From Alcaligenaceae bacterium (GTDB lineage: Bacteria; Pseudomonadota; Gammaproteobacteria; Burkholderiales; Burkholderiaceae_B), in the NCBI GenBank assembly GCA_029263615.1, contig JAJUFT010000001.1, forward strand, positions 23,388 to 87,387: a stretch of 64,000 nt of DNA, given 5' to 3'. Shown piece by piece: positions 32,501-42,466 of the stretch. The notes below the pieces were generated by a model. That model had not been told where the DNA came from. It saw only the letters and a program-made list of their open reading frames with translations, and did not search any database. The position numbers and the translations under genes were made by a program. The number at the start of each line of letters is the position of its first letter. Within the stretch, counting starts at the first letter, position 1.

Positions 32501-34786
32501 TCAACCCTTCACGCGCACAATCTTTTTCACCTGCGGTACATGACGAATGGCACGGATCACCTGCGCCAGGTGGTTGCGGCTGTCGACCTGCAGCGTGAGG
32601 TGAAGCACCGCCGTGGCACTGACATCGTCGTCCTGCATGGTGAGGTGCAGAATGTTGGAGTCGGCTTCCGTGATCTCCGCTGCCAGACGCCCCAGCACGC
32701 CCCGCTCGTTCAGGGCGGTGACGTCCAGGCGGGTGGTGAGGTGGCGCGCGGTCTTGGTGTCCCAGGCGACCGGAATCCAGCGCTCGGGTTCTCGGGCACG
32801 CTGGCGTTGCGCCACCGAACACTCGGCCATGTGCACGACCAGCCCGTGGCCCAGGCGGATACCACCGATGATGGCATCACCCGGAAGCGGCCCACAGCAA
32901 GGCGCCAGCTGCACGGCCTGGCCTTCGTTGCCATGAATGAGAATGGGTGTGGCCGTGGTGGCGGTGATTTCGTCGACCACCGCCGCGGTGGTGGCCACCA
33001 TGGCGTTCTCGGGTGCGAAGCGCCGCGCAACAACTGCCGCCAGCCGCTTGCCCAGCCCGATATCGGCAAGAATCTCGTCGCGCGACTGGGCGCCCGAACC
33101 CTTGGCGAGTTTTTCCCATTCGGGATCGTCGTCGTCGGGGTAGGGCAGGTTCAGCTGATCGAAGGCCTGCAGGAGCAACCGCCGGCCGAAGGCCACGGAT
33201 TCCTCGTACTTGACCGTGCGCAGGTAATGGCGGATTTCCGAGCGTGCGCGGCCCGTGCGCACGTAATTGAGCCACTGAGCGCTGGGCCGCGAGGCGCTGG
33301 AGGTGACGATTTCCACCGAATCGCCGCTCTTGAGTTCGGTGCGAAGGGGGGCGAATTCGCCGTTGATTTTGGCGGCCACGGCCTGATTGCCGACGTCGGT
33401 GTGAATGGCATAGGCGAAGTCGACGGGCGTGGCGCCACGCGGCAGTGAAATGATCTTGCCGCGCGGCGTGAAGACATAGACGGCGTCGGGGAAGAGATCG
33501 ACCTTCACGTGCTCGAGGAATTCGCCCGAGTCGCCCGTCTGGCTCTGAATGTCGAGCAGCGACTGCAGCCACTGGTGGGTGCGTTTCTGCAGGTCGTTGA
33601 GCGACACATTGGGATCTTTGTACAGCCAGTGTGAGGCCACGCCTTCTTCGGCGACGTGATCCATGTCGCGGGTGCGGAACTGAAATTCGACCGGCGTGCC
33701 GTAGGGGCCGATCAGGGTGGTGTGCAGCGACTGATAGCCATTGAGCTTGGGAATGGCGATGTAATCCTTGAACTTGCCGGGGACCGGCCGATATAGCTGG
33801 TGCAGCGTCCCCATGGCCAGATAGCATTCCGGCAGCGTGTGAACGATGATGCGGAAGCCGTAGATGTCGAGCACGTCGGAAAACGACTTCTTCTGTTCGA
33901 CCATCTTCTTGTAGATGCCGTAGAGCGATTTCTCGCGCCCGGAGATCTCGGCTTCAATGCCGGCTGCCGGCAGTGCAGCACTGACGGCCTCGTGGATCTT
34001 GCTCAGCACTTCCCGCCGGTTGCCGCGAGCGGCCAGCAGGGCCTTGTGCAACACACGATAGCGGTTCGGGTGGATGGCCTGGAAGCAGAGATCCTGGAGT
34101 TCGCGAAACAGCGCATTCAAGCCCAGACGGTGGGCAATGGGCGTGTAGATTTCCAGTGTTTCGCGGGCGATGCGGCGGCGTTTCTCGGCAGAGACGGCGC
34201 CGAGCGTACGCATGTTGTGCAGCCGGTCGGCCAGCTTGATGAGGATGACGCGCACGTCGCGCGCCATGGCCAGCAGCATCTTGCGGAAACTTTCCGCCTG
34301 CTGTTCTGCCTTGGAGGCGTATTCCAGGCGCTGCAGTTTGGTGACGCCGTCGACGATCTCGGCGACGTCGGCACCGAAGCGTTCTGCGATCTCCTGCTTG
34401 GAGACGTCCTGGTCTTCAATGACGTCGTGCAGGAGCGCCGCCATGAGGGAGGCGGCGTCGAGCTTCCAGCCCGCGCAGATTTCCGTGACGGCAATCGGGT
34501 GCGAAATGTAGGGCTCGCCGCTGGCCCGGAACTGGCCCAGGTGGGCCTGATCGGCAAAACGGTAGGCTTCCTTGACGCGTTCGACGTCCTTGGGATCGAG
34601 GTACTGGCGAATGACTTCCGTCAGCGGGGCAAGCGAGGCAATGGCATTGCCGGGGGCTGCAGGCGCTGGGTGGGCCGCTTCACCGGGAACGCCCGCAGGC
34701 TGCTTGCCCCGGCGCCGCAGGCGAGGGCCTTTCTTGAGTACAGCCAGAAGGCCTGATGAGGCCCCGCGCAGCGTGGTGAATGCCAT
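32501..34786 (-). CDS. spoT: Bifunctional (p)ppGpp synthetase/hydrolase RelA/SpoT
   Basis: HD domain (ADQAHLGQFRASGEPYISHPIAV, LLHDVIED), synthetase (YGIYKKM, DIYGFRIIV), TGS, ACT. Confidence 0.96.
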   Translation of the reverse strand: MAFTTLRGASSGLLAVLKKGPRLRRRGKQPAGVPGEAAHPAPAAPGNAIASLAPLTEVIRQYLDPKDVERVKEAYRFADQAHLGQFRASGEPYISHPIAVTEICAGWKLDAASLMAALLHDVIEDQDVSKQEIAERFGADVAEIVDGVTKLQRLEYASKAEQQAESFRKMLLAMARDVRVILIKLADRLHNMRTLGAVSAEKRRRIARETLEIYTPIAHRLGLNALFRELQDLCFQAIHPNRYRVLHKALLAARGNRREVLSKIHEAVSAALPAAGIEAEISGREKSLYGIYKKMVEQKKSFSDVLDIYGFRIIVHTLPECYLAMGTLHQLYRPVPGKFKDYIAIPKLNGYQSLHTTLIGPYGTPVEFQFRTRDMDHVAEEGVASHWLYKDPNVSLNDLQKRTHQWLQSLLDIQSQTGDSGEFLEHVKVDLFPDAVYVFTPRGKIISLPRGATPVDFAYAIHTDVGNQAVAAKINGEFAPLRTELKSGDSVEIVTSSASRPSAQWLNYVRTGRARSEIRHYLRTVKYEESVAFGRRLLLQAFDQLNLPYPDDDDPEWEKLAKGSGAQSRDEILADIGLGKRLAAVVARRFAPENAMVATTAAVVDEITATTATPILIHGNEGQAVQLAPCCGPLPGDAIIGGIRLGHGLVVHMAECSVAQRQRAREPERWIPVAWDTKTARHLTTRLDVTALNERGVLGRLAAEITEADSNILHLTMQDDDVSATAVLHLTLQVDSRNHLAQVIRAIRHVPQVKKIVRVKG

Positions 34787-34805
34787 CGTGCCGCCCCCGG
34801 ATGGA

Positions 34806-35009
34806 TCAGGTCGGAACCTTGCGCAGCATTTCCAGGCCGGTGACACCGGCGGCAATTTCCCGCAATGCGGTGACCGTGGGCTTGTTCTTGCTTTCGATGC
34901 GCGGTTCGTGACCCTGCGCGAGCTCGCGCGCACGATAGGTGGCGGCCAGCGTCAGCGCGAATCGGTTCGGGATCTTTTCCAGACAGTCTTCTACAGTAAT
35001 ACGTGCCAT
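34806..35009 (-). CDS. rpoZ: DNA-directed RNA polymerase omega subunit
   Basis: [33 protein letters not shown]...[14 protein letters not shown]. Confidence 0.98.
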   Translation of the reverse strand: MARITVEDCLEKIPNRFALTLAATYRARELAQGHEPRIESKNKPTVTALREIAAGVTGLEMLRKVPT

Positions 35010-35037
35010 GTTGTACCTCTTGTTCAGATTCTTGTGA

Positions 35038-35053
35038 GCCCCCGGTGGGGGGC
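35038..35053. other. Short GC hairpin between gmk and rpoZ (possible attenuator)
   Basis: GCCCCC-GGTG-GGGGGC. Confidence 0.4.
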
Positions 35054-35065
35054 GTGACCGCGGGT

Positions 35066-35707
35066 TCAGCCGCCCTGGGTTCCGGAACGAATCCCCAGCT
35101 GGGCGAAGAGCTCGGCGTGCCGGACAGACTGCGTGACGTAGCGCAACCTGGCCGCAGAAACAATGCTCGCAAGCTCGTCTAGAGCGGTGCTAAATTCTTG
35201 ATTAATAATAACATATTGACACTCTGAGACATGCGACATTTCGCCGCCGGCGGCCAGCAGACGGCGGGCAATCACGTGCGGTTCGTCCTGGCCGCGATTC
35301 TTCAGCCGGGTCTCGAGCGCTTCAATCGAAGGTGGCAGGATGAAAATGCCGATGGCATCGGGCAGGTGCTCGCGGACTTGCCGGGCGCCCTGCCAGTCGA
35401 TTTCGAGCAGGACGTCACGCCCGGCCCTCAGGGCCTCATCGATGCGGTCGCGCGGGGTGCCGTAGAAATTGCCGTGCACTTCTGCCCATTCGAGCATGGC
35501 CCCGGCATCGCGCAGCGCGTTGAATTCTTCGACGCTGACGAAACGGTAATGCTTGTCGTTGACTTCACCGGGGCGGGGCGGGCGGGTCGTGCAGGAAATC
35601 GACAACACCATGCTGGGTTCTCGCTCCAGAAGCGCGTTGACGAGACTTGATTTCCCGGCGCCGCTGGGCGCGACCACCATGAAGACGTTGCCAGAATATT
35701 GCGACAT
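35066..35707 (-). CDS. gmk: Guanylate kinase
   Basis: [53 protein letters not shown]. Confidence 0.97.
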   Translation of the reverse strand: MSQYSGNVFMVVAPSGAGKSSLVNALLEREPSMVLSISCTTRPPRPGEVNDKHYRFVSVEEFNALRDAGAMLEWAEVHGNFYGTPRDRIDEALRAGRDVLLEIDWQGARQVREHLPDAIGIFILPPSIEALETRLKNRGQDEPHVIARRLLAAGGEMSHVSECQYVIINQEFSTALDELASIVSAARLRYVTQSVRHAELFAQLGIRSGTQGG

Positions 35708-35727
35708 GTTGGAAGGGGGCAAAACGG

Positions 35728-36060
35728 CTATTTTAGCGAAGTTGCAGCATCATCGTGGCCCAGTTCCCGAAGGGCGGCCGCCCAGCTGTCCAGGTCGGCG
35801 CAAAGCAGGGCCACGGCGTCGTCGGCGTCCATGTTGAAGAGCACGTCTTCCAGGGCTGCGGCCGCTTCCTCGGGCGCACCGATGGCCACCACATGAAGAT
35901 TGGCGCCATGCTCGAACTGTTCAGGCGGCACGAAGGCGGTGACTGCCTCGAGGTCGGGCGGGCTGATGGCCACATAGGCGCGCACCGGCAGGTCGTCCGC
36001 CAGGACGTCCAGGACGACGCCATTGGGAAAGCGGCTCACAAGTTGGCTGGAGTTCGGCAT
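35728..36060 (-). CDS. Conserved-looking hypothetical protein (~110 aa), acidic, no family recognised
   Basis: [52 protein letters not shown]...; ATGA overlap with xthA stop at 36060, 20 nt before gmk start. Confidence 0.7.
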   Translation of the reverse strand: MPNSSQLVSRFPNGVVLDVLADDLPVRAYVAISPPDLEAVTAFVPPEQFEHGANLHVVAIGAPEEAAAALEDVLFNMDADDAVALLCADLDSWAAALRELGHDDAATSLK

Positions 36061-36851
36061 CAGGCGTTTCCATTGAAGCAGAGGGTGGCAACGACAGGCG
36101 TGTGGTCGGAAGGCTGTTCCCAGGTGCGCGGAATCTTGTCGATATGACAATCGGTACAGAGCGGTCGCAGGGCTTCCGACAGCAGGATGTGGTCAATTCT
36201 GAGCCCCGCATTGCGACGGAAGGCGAAGCGACGGTAATCCCACCACGAAAATGACTTTTCTTCCTGAGGAAAGAGACGAAAGGCGTCCGTCAGGCCCAGA
36301 TTCAGCAGGGCGCGAAACGCTTCGCGCTCGGGTTCGGACACAAGGACGTCGCCTTCCCACTTGGCCGGGTCGTGCACATCTTCATCGGCCGGCGCCACGT
36401 TGTAGTCGCCCAGGACGGCCAGCCGCGGGTACGTCTTGAGTTCCGCGTCCAGCCATTCCCGAAGGGCCTGGAACCACGCCAGCTTGTAAGTGTATTTGTC
36501 GCTGTCCAGGGACTGACCATTGGGGCAATAGGCGCTGATCACTCGCACGGGACCGGCGGGAGAAGGCAGCGTGGTGGCGATCACCCGTTGCTGAGGGTCG
36601 TCGAAACCGGGCAGGTTGCGCTGGGTGTCGGAGCCGGGCTCACGGGAGATGATGGCCACGCCGTTGTAGGTTTTCTGCCCCGCCCAGACGGCGTGATAAC
36701 CGATCTCGGTGAACGCATCGAGCGGGAAGAATTCATTGGCGAGCTTGAGCTCCTGAAGGCAGAGCGCGTCCACGGGATTGGTCTCCAGCCAGGCGAGTAC
36801 CTGCGGAAGCCGCACTTTGAGGGAGTTGACGTTCCAGGTGGCGAGTTTCAC
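36060..36851 (-). CDS. xthA: Exodeoxyribonuclease III
   Basis: VKLATWNVNSLKVRLPQVLAWL, CLQELKL, LGDYNVAPADEDVHDP, SFSWWDYR, RIDHILLS, SDHTPVVA. GTG start at 36851 inferred. Confidence 0.93.
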   Translation of the reverse strand: MKLATWNVNSLKVRLPQVLAWLETNPVDALCLQELKLANEFFPLDAFTEIGYHAVWAGQKTYNGVAIISREPGSDTQRNLPGFDDPQQRVIATTLPSPAGPVRVISAYCPNGQSLDSDKYTYKLAWFQALREWLDAELKTYPRLAVLGDYNVAPADEDVHDPAKWEGDVLVSEPEREAFRALLNLGLTDAFRLFPQEEKSFSWWDYRRFAFRRNAGLRIDHILLSEALRPLCTDCHIDKIPRTWEQPSDHTPVVATLCFNGNA

Positions 36852-36967
36852 GTTGCGACTTGTGGGAGGGCTAAGAGCCAGGGTTGCGAGACCCATCATC
36901 ATAGCAGCGACCGCCTGCCTGCTTTGGCGCGCGCAGTCGGCCGCGGAGGGTTTTCAAGGCTTGACGA

Positions 36968-37014
36968 TTGCCCGGAACCCATTACTGACCTATATTGTAT
37001 TTAATAGTTACAAT
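36968..37014 (+). promoter_or_regulatory. Candidate sigma70 promoter plus dyad upstream of the EAL-HDOD gene
   Basis: TTGCCC (36968-36973)-N17-TATATT (36991-36996); perfect dyad ATTGTA (36994-36999)-N9-TACAAT (37009-37014). Confidence 0.45.
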
Positions 37015-37096
37015 TTGGGGTGGCCGCCACAAGCGACCTAGAACAAGCGGCCCCAACCCATCGGGAGCCAGGCATCGAGAAAGGATTTCACGACTT

Positions 37097-38356
37097 ATGG
37101 CGGCAGATTGTCCGACCAATATGATCGACCCTTCCAGCAGCGGATCGCATCTTCAGAACTACTGCATCGCCTTGCAGCCCATCTGCGACGCCGATCTCAA
37201 GCACGTGGCCGATGAGCTGCTCTATCGGGACAGCGCGAATGCGAGTTCCGCCAGCCTCACGGAAGCCCAGGCGGTGGAGGCCACGGCCCGCGTCTGCAAC
37301 ATTGCTTTCTACGAGATCGGCGCACGCCAGCTGGTGGGCGACCGCAAACTGTTTGTGAACGCGCCGCGCGAGTGGCTGTTGCAGCCCGAATTGTTGCCGC
37401 CGGAACCCGACCGTGTCGTGATCGAAGTGTTGGAAACCGTGGTTGGCGATGAACAGGTGCTGGCGAGCCTGCATCAGATTCGCGACATGGGGTTCCAGAT
37501 CGCGCTCGACGACTTCGTGTTGACGGAGGCCACGCGGCCGTTGCTGGATGTGGCCCACATCATCAAGGTCGATGCGCTGGAACCGCTGGATCCGGCCGCT
37601 GTCGACCTCTACCGTTCGCGCGGGTTGCGCCTCCTGGCCGAGAAAGTCGAAGACATGGAAAGCTTCGAACGGTTCAAATCGATGGGTTTTTCCCTGTTTC
37701 AGGGTTACTTCTACGCGCGCGCGCAAGTCCGCGATCAGGGCGCCGGTCATCGCAGCAACAACCATGCGGCCCTGGTTCATCTGCTGGTGGAACTGCAGCG
37801 CGGCGAACCGAAAATCCGCGACATCGAGCGGGTCATCGCGCAAGACGCATCACTCACCTTTCTGCTCCTGCGCTACGCCAACTCGGCCATGTTCCACTAT
37901 AAGGGTGCCATCAAGACACTCTTCCAGGCGCTACAGTTGCTGGGACTCAAACGGGCGGGCAGTCTTGCGCTGACGATGCTGCTCGCCAATCACGGCCCGG
38001 CCTGCATGCTAATGCTTTCCAGGGCCCTGACCCGCGCCGCCATGTGCGAGCGGCTGGCCGATGCCAAGGGCCTGGACGGCGACGTGGCGTTCTTCGTCGG
38101 GATTCTGTCCATGATGGGCGAGATGCTGGGCCAGTCGCTTCCCGAGCTGTTGCAGGAGCTCAAGCTGTCAAAGGAAATCGAACTCGCCGTGATGGAGCGC
38201 CAGGGTGAGCTGGGGCAGCTGCTTGAAGCCGTGGAAACGTTCGAGGCAGCGCGCATGGCTGGGTGGCCTCCCGAGCGCGTGGAGCGGTTCAATCGCACCT
38301 GGTTCCAGAGCCAGGTATGGTCCACCCAGATCCTGTCCATGATCGGCCAGGCGTGA
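37097..38356 (+). CDS. EAL-HDOD (YuxH-like) signalling protein with degenerate EAL
   Basis: Degenerate EAL (ADELLYRDS; LDDFVLTEATRPLL; HIIKVD) followed by HDOD (IEVIAQDASLTFLLLRYANSAMF region, LTRAAMCERLA). Confidence 0.88.
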   Translation: MAADCPTNMIDPSSSGSHLQNYCIALQPICDADLKHVADELLYRDSANASSASLTEAQAVEATARVCNIAFYEIGARQLVGDRKLFVNAPREWLLQPELLPPEPDRVVIEVLETVVGDEQVLASLHQIRDMGFQIALDDFVLTEATRPLLDVAHIIKVDALEPLDPAAVDLYRSRGLRLLAEKVEDMESFERFKSMGFSLFQGYFYARAQVRDQGAGHRSNNHAALVHLLVELQRGEPKIRDIERVIAQDASLTFLLLRYANSAMFHYKGAIKTLFQALQLLGLKRAGSLALTMLLANHGPACMLMLSRALTRAAMCERLADAKGLDGDVAFFVGILSMMGEMLGQSLPELLQELKLSKEIELAVMERQGELGQLLEAVETFEAARMAGWPPERVERFNRTWFQSQVWSTQILSMIGQA

Positions 38357-38436
38357 GGGCTGCAGCGCAGCCTGCCCGACCGCGGTATGATCTTCGGATT
38401 TCATCCATGACGCGATAATGTAGAGGAGATAGGAAC

Positions 38437-39618
38437 ATGGAAGACGTCGTAATCGTTGCGGCCTGCCGTACCGCAATCGGTGATTTCGGGGGAGCGCTCA
38501 AGGACGTTCCGCCCACGGAGCTCGGGGCGACCGTCGTGCGAGCGGCCCTGGATCGTGCAGGGGTGGCGCCGGCCGACGTCAACCATGTGGTGTTCGGGCA
38601 GGTCATCAATACAGAACCGCGCGACATGTATCTGTCGCGTGTCGCGGCGCTGAATGCCGGCATTCCGGATCACGCCGTCGCCATGAACGTGAACCGTCTG
38701 TGCGGCTCTGGCTTGCAGGCCATCATCAGTGCTGCGCAATCCATCATGCTGGGTGATGCCCAGGTCGCCGTGGCGGGCGGCGCGGAAAACATGAGCCGCG
38801 CGCCCTATATGGCTCCCGCCCAGCGCTGGGGCGCCCGCATGGGCGACGCCGTGATGGTCGACATGATGACCGGAGCGCTGTCCGACCCGCTGGAACGCGT
38901 CCACATGGGCGTGACGGCCGAAAACGTTGCCAAACGGTATGGCATCAGCCGCGCCGACCAGGACGCCCTGGCCCTGTCTTCGCACAACCGCGCCGAAAAC
39001 GCCATCCGCAACGGCTATTTCCGCTCGCAGATCGTGCCGATCGTGCAGAAGACGCGCAAGGGCGAAGTGGTCTTCGATACCGACGAGCACGTGCGCATGG
39101 GCGCGACGGCCGACAACTTCTCCGGCCTGAAGCCCGTCTTCGTGAAGGAAGATGGCACGGTCACTGCAGGGAATGCCTCCAGCATCAACGATGGCGCTTC
39201 CGCCGTGTTGCTCATGAGTGCCAGCCAGGCGCAGCAGCGTGGCATCAAGCCGATGGCGCGACTTGTGGCCTACGCCCATGCGGGGGTCGAACCGCTGTAT
39301 ATGGGCATCGGCCCGGTCCCCGCCACCCGCATGGTGCTCGAGCGGGCCGGCATCCGTGCCGATCAGCTCGACGTGATCGAATCCAATGAAGCCTTCGCCG
39401 CGCAGGCCTGCGCAGTCATCAAGGAACTGGGACTGGATCCTGCGAAGGTCAACCCCAACGGCAGTGGGATCAGTCTGGGCCATCCCATCGGAGCCACGGG
39501 CGCCATCATCACGACGAAGGCGCTCCACGAGCTCGAGCGCGTGCAGGGCCGCTACGCCCTGGTGACCATGTGCATTGGCGGCGGTCAGGGCATTGCGGCG
39601 ATTTTCGAGCGTGTCTGA
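38437..39618 (+). CDS. Acetyl-CoA C-acyltransferase (thiolase II)
   Basis: VNRLCGSGLQAI, NEAFAAQACAVIKELGLDPAKVNPNGSGISLGHPIGATGA, VTMCIGGGQGIAAIFE. Confidence 0.94.
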   Translation: MEDVVIVAACRTAIGDFGGALKDVPPTELGATVVRAALDRAGVAPADVNHVVFGQVINTEPRDMYLSRVAALNAGIPDHAVAMNVNRLCGSGLQAIISAAQSIMLGDAQVAVAGGAENMSRAPYMAPAQRWGARMGDAVMVDMMTGALSDPLERVHMGVTAENVAKRYGISRADQDALALSSHNRAENAIRNGYFRSQIVPIVQKTRKGEVVFDTDEHVRMGATADNFSGLKPVFVKEDGTVTAGNASSINDGASAVLLMSASQAQQRGIKPMARLVAYAHAGVEPLYMGIGPVPATRMVLERAGIRADQLDVIESNEAFAAQACAVIKELGLDPAKVNPNGSGISLGHPIGATGAIITTKALHELERVQGRYALVTMCIGGGQGIAAIFERV

Positions 39619-40402
39619 ATCTGCACGGCATGGCGGGCAGTACGTGCCCTGGGAAGACGACGAGCCAACGATCTCCGAGGCTTCCGGCATCCGCTACCTG
39701 CATTTCGGTTCGGAATGGGTGCAGGGCGCCATGCGCCTGCGCCGTCCGAACGACCTGGTCATCGCCTACACTCAGCAGATGATGGCCTGGCTTCTGCTCC
39801 TGGACCCGGACACCGACACCGAGGTCGGCATTCTGGGCCTGGGCGCAGGCGCCTTGCTGCGCTTCACCCTGCGCAACACCCCTGCGCAGATCACGACGGT
39901 CGAGTGGAACCCGATGGTGACGGCGGTGTGCCGAGCCCACTTCCGGCTTCCCGACTCGCCCCGCTCGGTGATTCACCACGAAGATGCGGCCGAGTGGGTC
40001 AAATGGCCCGAGAATATCGGACGCCATTCTGCCCTGATGGTCGATCTGTACGATGCAGAGGCCGAAGGGCCGGTGCGCGGCTCGCTCGAGTTCTATCAGG
40101 ATTGCGCCCGCGCGCTGGGCGAGACCGGCGTCATCACGGTGAATCTGTTCGGCAACCACCCGAGCTTCGAGCCCAACCTCCAGGCATTGCGGGCGGCCTT
40201 CCCTCAGGGGGTGCTGGTCCTGCCGGAAGTCGACGCCGGCAATCGCGTGGCCCTGGGCGTGAAGGGCAGGCTCTTCGACCTTTCCGTGGGCCGTTTTCTC
40301 GAACGCGCCGAACGGGTGGAACGCCAATATCGCCTGCCGGCCCTGCGCTGGGCACGCGACATCCTGCAGCAGCTTCAGGAAGGCGCCGCTCCCCGCGACT
40401 GA
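39611..40402 (+). CDS. Spermidine synthase-like (SAM-fold) protein
   Basis: SEWVQGAMRLRRPNDLVIAYTQQMMAWLL, LGLGAGALLRFTL, TTVEWNPMVTAVCRAHF; GTG 39611 overlaps thiolase stop. Confidence 0.75.
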   Translation: MSESARHGGQYVPWEDDEPTISEASGIRYLHFGSEWVQGAMRLRRPNDLVIAYTQQMMAWLLLLDPDTDTEVGILGLGAGALLRFTLRNTPAQITTVEWNPMVTAVCRAHFRLPDSPRSVIHHEDAAEWVKWPENIGRHSALMVDLYDAEAEGPVRGSLEFYQDCARALGETGVITVNLFGNHPSFEPNLQALRAAFPQGVLVLPEVDAGNRVALGVKGRLFDLSVGRFLERAERVERQYRLPALRWARDILQQLQEGAAPRD

Positions 40403-40472
40403 CCCGCCGACCGACGCCCCGCCCGATGGCGTCGTGCCCGGCGGGCGCCCGAATCCGACGGGTAGTTCGGGC
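40403..40472. other. Tandem nested hairpins between spermidine synthase-like gene and the DUF534-type ABC cluster
   Basis: CCCGCC(40403-40408)/GGCGGG(40440-40445) enclosing CGACGCC(40412-40418)/GGCGTCG(40428-40434); then GCCCGAA(40447-40453)/TTCGGGC(40466-40472). Confidence 0.5.
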
Positions 40473-40592
40473 AGTGGCAGTGTTCCGGTTTCCCTGCACG
40501 GGATTTCCCCGGAGACAAGCCCCTGGTTCTCAAATACACTTACGCGCTATCGTGGCATATTGCAGCCAGAAACCTTTGCCAAGGAGCCTTTC

Positions 40593-41561
40593 ATGCAGTC
40601 GAGAATCCCTTTCCGTACCCTGGCCGCCGGTCTGCTTGCAGCCGGTCTGATCGCTCATGCTCCGGCCAGGGCGCAATCCGTCGCGGTGACGTCCATCGTT
40701 GAACATCCGGCGCTCGATTCCGTCCGGGATGGCGTGAAGCAGGCCCTGGCCGACGCAGGCTACACGGAAGAGAAGGGTCTGAAATGGCAGTATCAGACGG
40801 CCCAGGGCAATACCGCCATCGCCGCACAGATCGCACGCAAGTTCGTGGGTGACCGTCCTGACGCCATCGTGGCCATTGCCACACCGTCCGCTCAGGCGGT
40901 GGTCGCGGCAACCAAAGACATCCCCGTCGTGTATTCCGCTGTCACGGATCCCGTCGCGGCCCAGCTGGTGCCGTCGCTGGAAGCCTCCGGCACGAATGTC
41001 ACGGGCGTGTCCGACCGTCTCTCCCTCGAGCGTCAGATCGAACTCATCAAGAAGGTCGTGCCCGACGCCAAGCGCATCGGCATGGTCTACAACCCCGGCG
41101 AGGCCAATTCGGTCGTGGTCGTCAAGGCCATGCGTGAACTGCTGGCTGCCCAGGACATGACGCTCGTGGAGGCTACCGCGCCGCGCACGGTGGACGTCGG
41201 TGCTGCGGCACGTAGTCTGGTGGGCAAGGTGGACGCCATCTACACGAACACCGACAACAACGTGGTCTCCGCCTATGAAGCCCTGGTGAAGGTGGGGATC
41301 GACGCCAAGGTGCCGCTCATTGCGTCGGATACCGACAGTGTCGTCCGTGGGGCCATCGCCGCCGTCGGCATCAACTATTACGATCTGGGTGTCCAGACCG
41401 GCGAGATGGTGGTTCGCATTCTCAAGGGCGAAAAGCCCGGCGACATTCCGTCCGAGTCCAGTGAAAAGCTCGAGCTCTTCGTGAATCCGGGCGCAGCCCA
41501 GAAACAGGGCGTCAAGCTTGACGAAGCCTTCATCAAGTCGGCCACCAAGGTCGTCGAGTAA
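40593..41561 (+). CDS. ABC transporter substrate-binding protein (TrpX/DUF534 family)
   Basis: Signal peptide; AVTSIVEHPALDSVRDGVKQALADAGY, DAIVAIATPSAQAVVAATKDIPVVYSAVTDPVAAQLV. Confidence 0.92.
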   Translation: MQSRIPFRTLAAGLLAAGLIAHAPARAQSVAVTSIVEHPALDSVRDGVKQALADAGYTEEKGLKWQYQTAQGNTAIAAQIARKFVGDRPDAIVAIATPSAQAVVAATKDIPVVYSAVTDPVAAQLVPSLEASGTNVTGVSDRLSLERQIELIKKVVPDAKRIGMVYNPGEANSVVVVKAMRELLAAQDMTLVEATAPRTVDVGAAARSLVGKVDAIYTNTDNNVVSAYEALVKVGIDAKVPLIASDTDSVVRGAIAAVGINYYDLGVQTGEMVVRILKGEKPGDIPSESSEKLELFVNPGAAQKQGVKLDEAFIKSATKVVE

Positions 41562-41573
41562 TAAGCCGACTGT

Positions 41574-42464
41574 ATGTCAATTTATGCATTGTGGGGCGCA
41601 CTGGAGATCGGCCTGATATTCGGGCTGGTCGCTCTGGGTGTGCTGATCTCCTTTCGCATCCTGCGTTTTCCCGACCTCACCGTGGACGGGAGCTTTCCCC
41701 TTGGCGGTGCGACGGCTGCCACCCTGATCAGCGTGGGCGTGGATCCCTTCCTCGCCACGCTGGGGGCGGTGGCCGCCGGCGCCGTGGCGGGCATGATCAC
41801 CGGGTGGCTGAACGTCAAGCTGCGCATCATGGACCTGCTCGCCAGCATCCTGATGATGATCGCGCTGTATTCCATCAATCTGCGCGTCATGGGCGGGCCC
41901 AACGTCCCGCTCATCATGGAGCCCACGGTCTTCAACGTGCTTCAGCCCGACGGCATGAACGACTACATTTTCCGTCCCTTGCTGCTGGTGGGGCTGCTGA
42001 TCGTGGTCAAACTGCTGCTCGATTGGTACTTCGCCACCCAGACGGGCCTGGCGATGCGGGCCACCGGCTCCAACCCGCGCATGGCGCGCGCCCAGGGCGT
42101 GGCAACCGGGTGGCAGGTCCTGGCCGGCATGGCCTTGTCGAACGCCTTGTGCGCCCTCGCTGGCGCACTGTTCGCCCAGTCTCAGGGTGGGGCCGACATC
42201 TCCATGGGGATCGGCACCATCGTGATCGGCCTGGCGGCCGTCATCATTGGTGAGAGCATCATGCCCTCGCGCCGGTTCTTCATCATCACGCTGGCCGTCA
42301 TCATCGGCGCGGTGCTGTATCGCTTCTTCGTGGCCCTGGCGCTGAATGCCGACTTCATCGGCCTGCACGCCCAGGATCTCAACCTCGTGACGGCACTGCT
42401 GGTGACGTTCGCGCTGGTCATGCCCATGATCAAACAGCGTCTACGCGGCAAGAAGGGGGGCTGA
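41574..42464 (+). CDS. ABC transporter permease (TrpY-like)
   Basis: GLIFGLVALGVLISFRILRFPDLTVDGSFPLGGATAATLI, multiple TMs. Confidence 0.9.
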   Translation: MSIYALWGALEIGLIFGLVALGVLISFRILRFPDLTVDGSFPLGGATAATLISVGVDPFLATLGAVAAGAVAGMITGWLNVKLRIMDLLASILMMIALYSINLRVMGGPNVPLIMEPTVFNVLQPDGMNDYIFRPLLLVGLLIVVKLLLDWYFATQTGLAMRATGSNPRMARAQGVATGWQVLAGMALSNALCALAGALFAQSQGGADISMGIGTIVIGLAAVIIGESIMPSRRFFIITLAVIIGAVLYRFFVALALNADFIGLHAQDLNLVTALLVTFALVMPMIKQRLRGKKGG

Positions 42465-42466
42465 CC

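Noticed and set aside
33800-34756. 318-aa plus-strand ORF antisense to spoT
   Set aside because: Antisense artefact; SpoT HD and synthetase motifs on minus strand.
38401-39690. 429-aa minus-strand ORF antisense to thiolase
   Set aside because: Antisense artefact.
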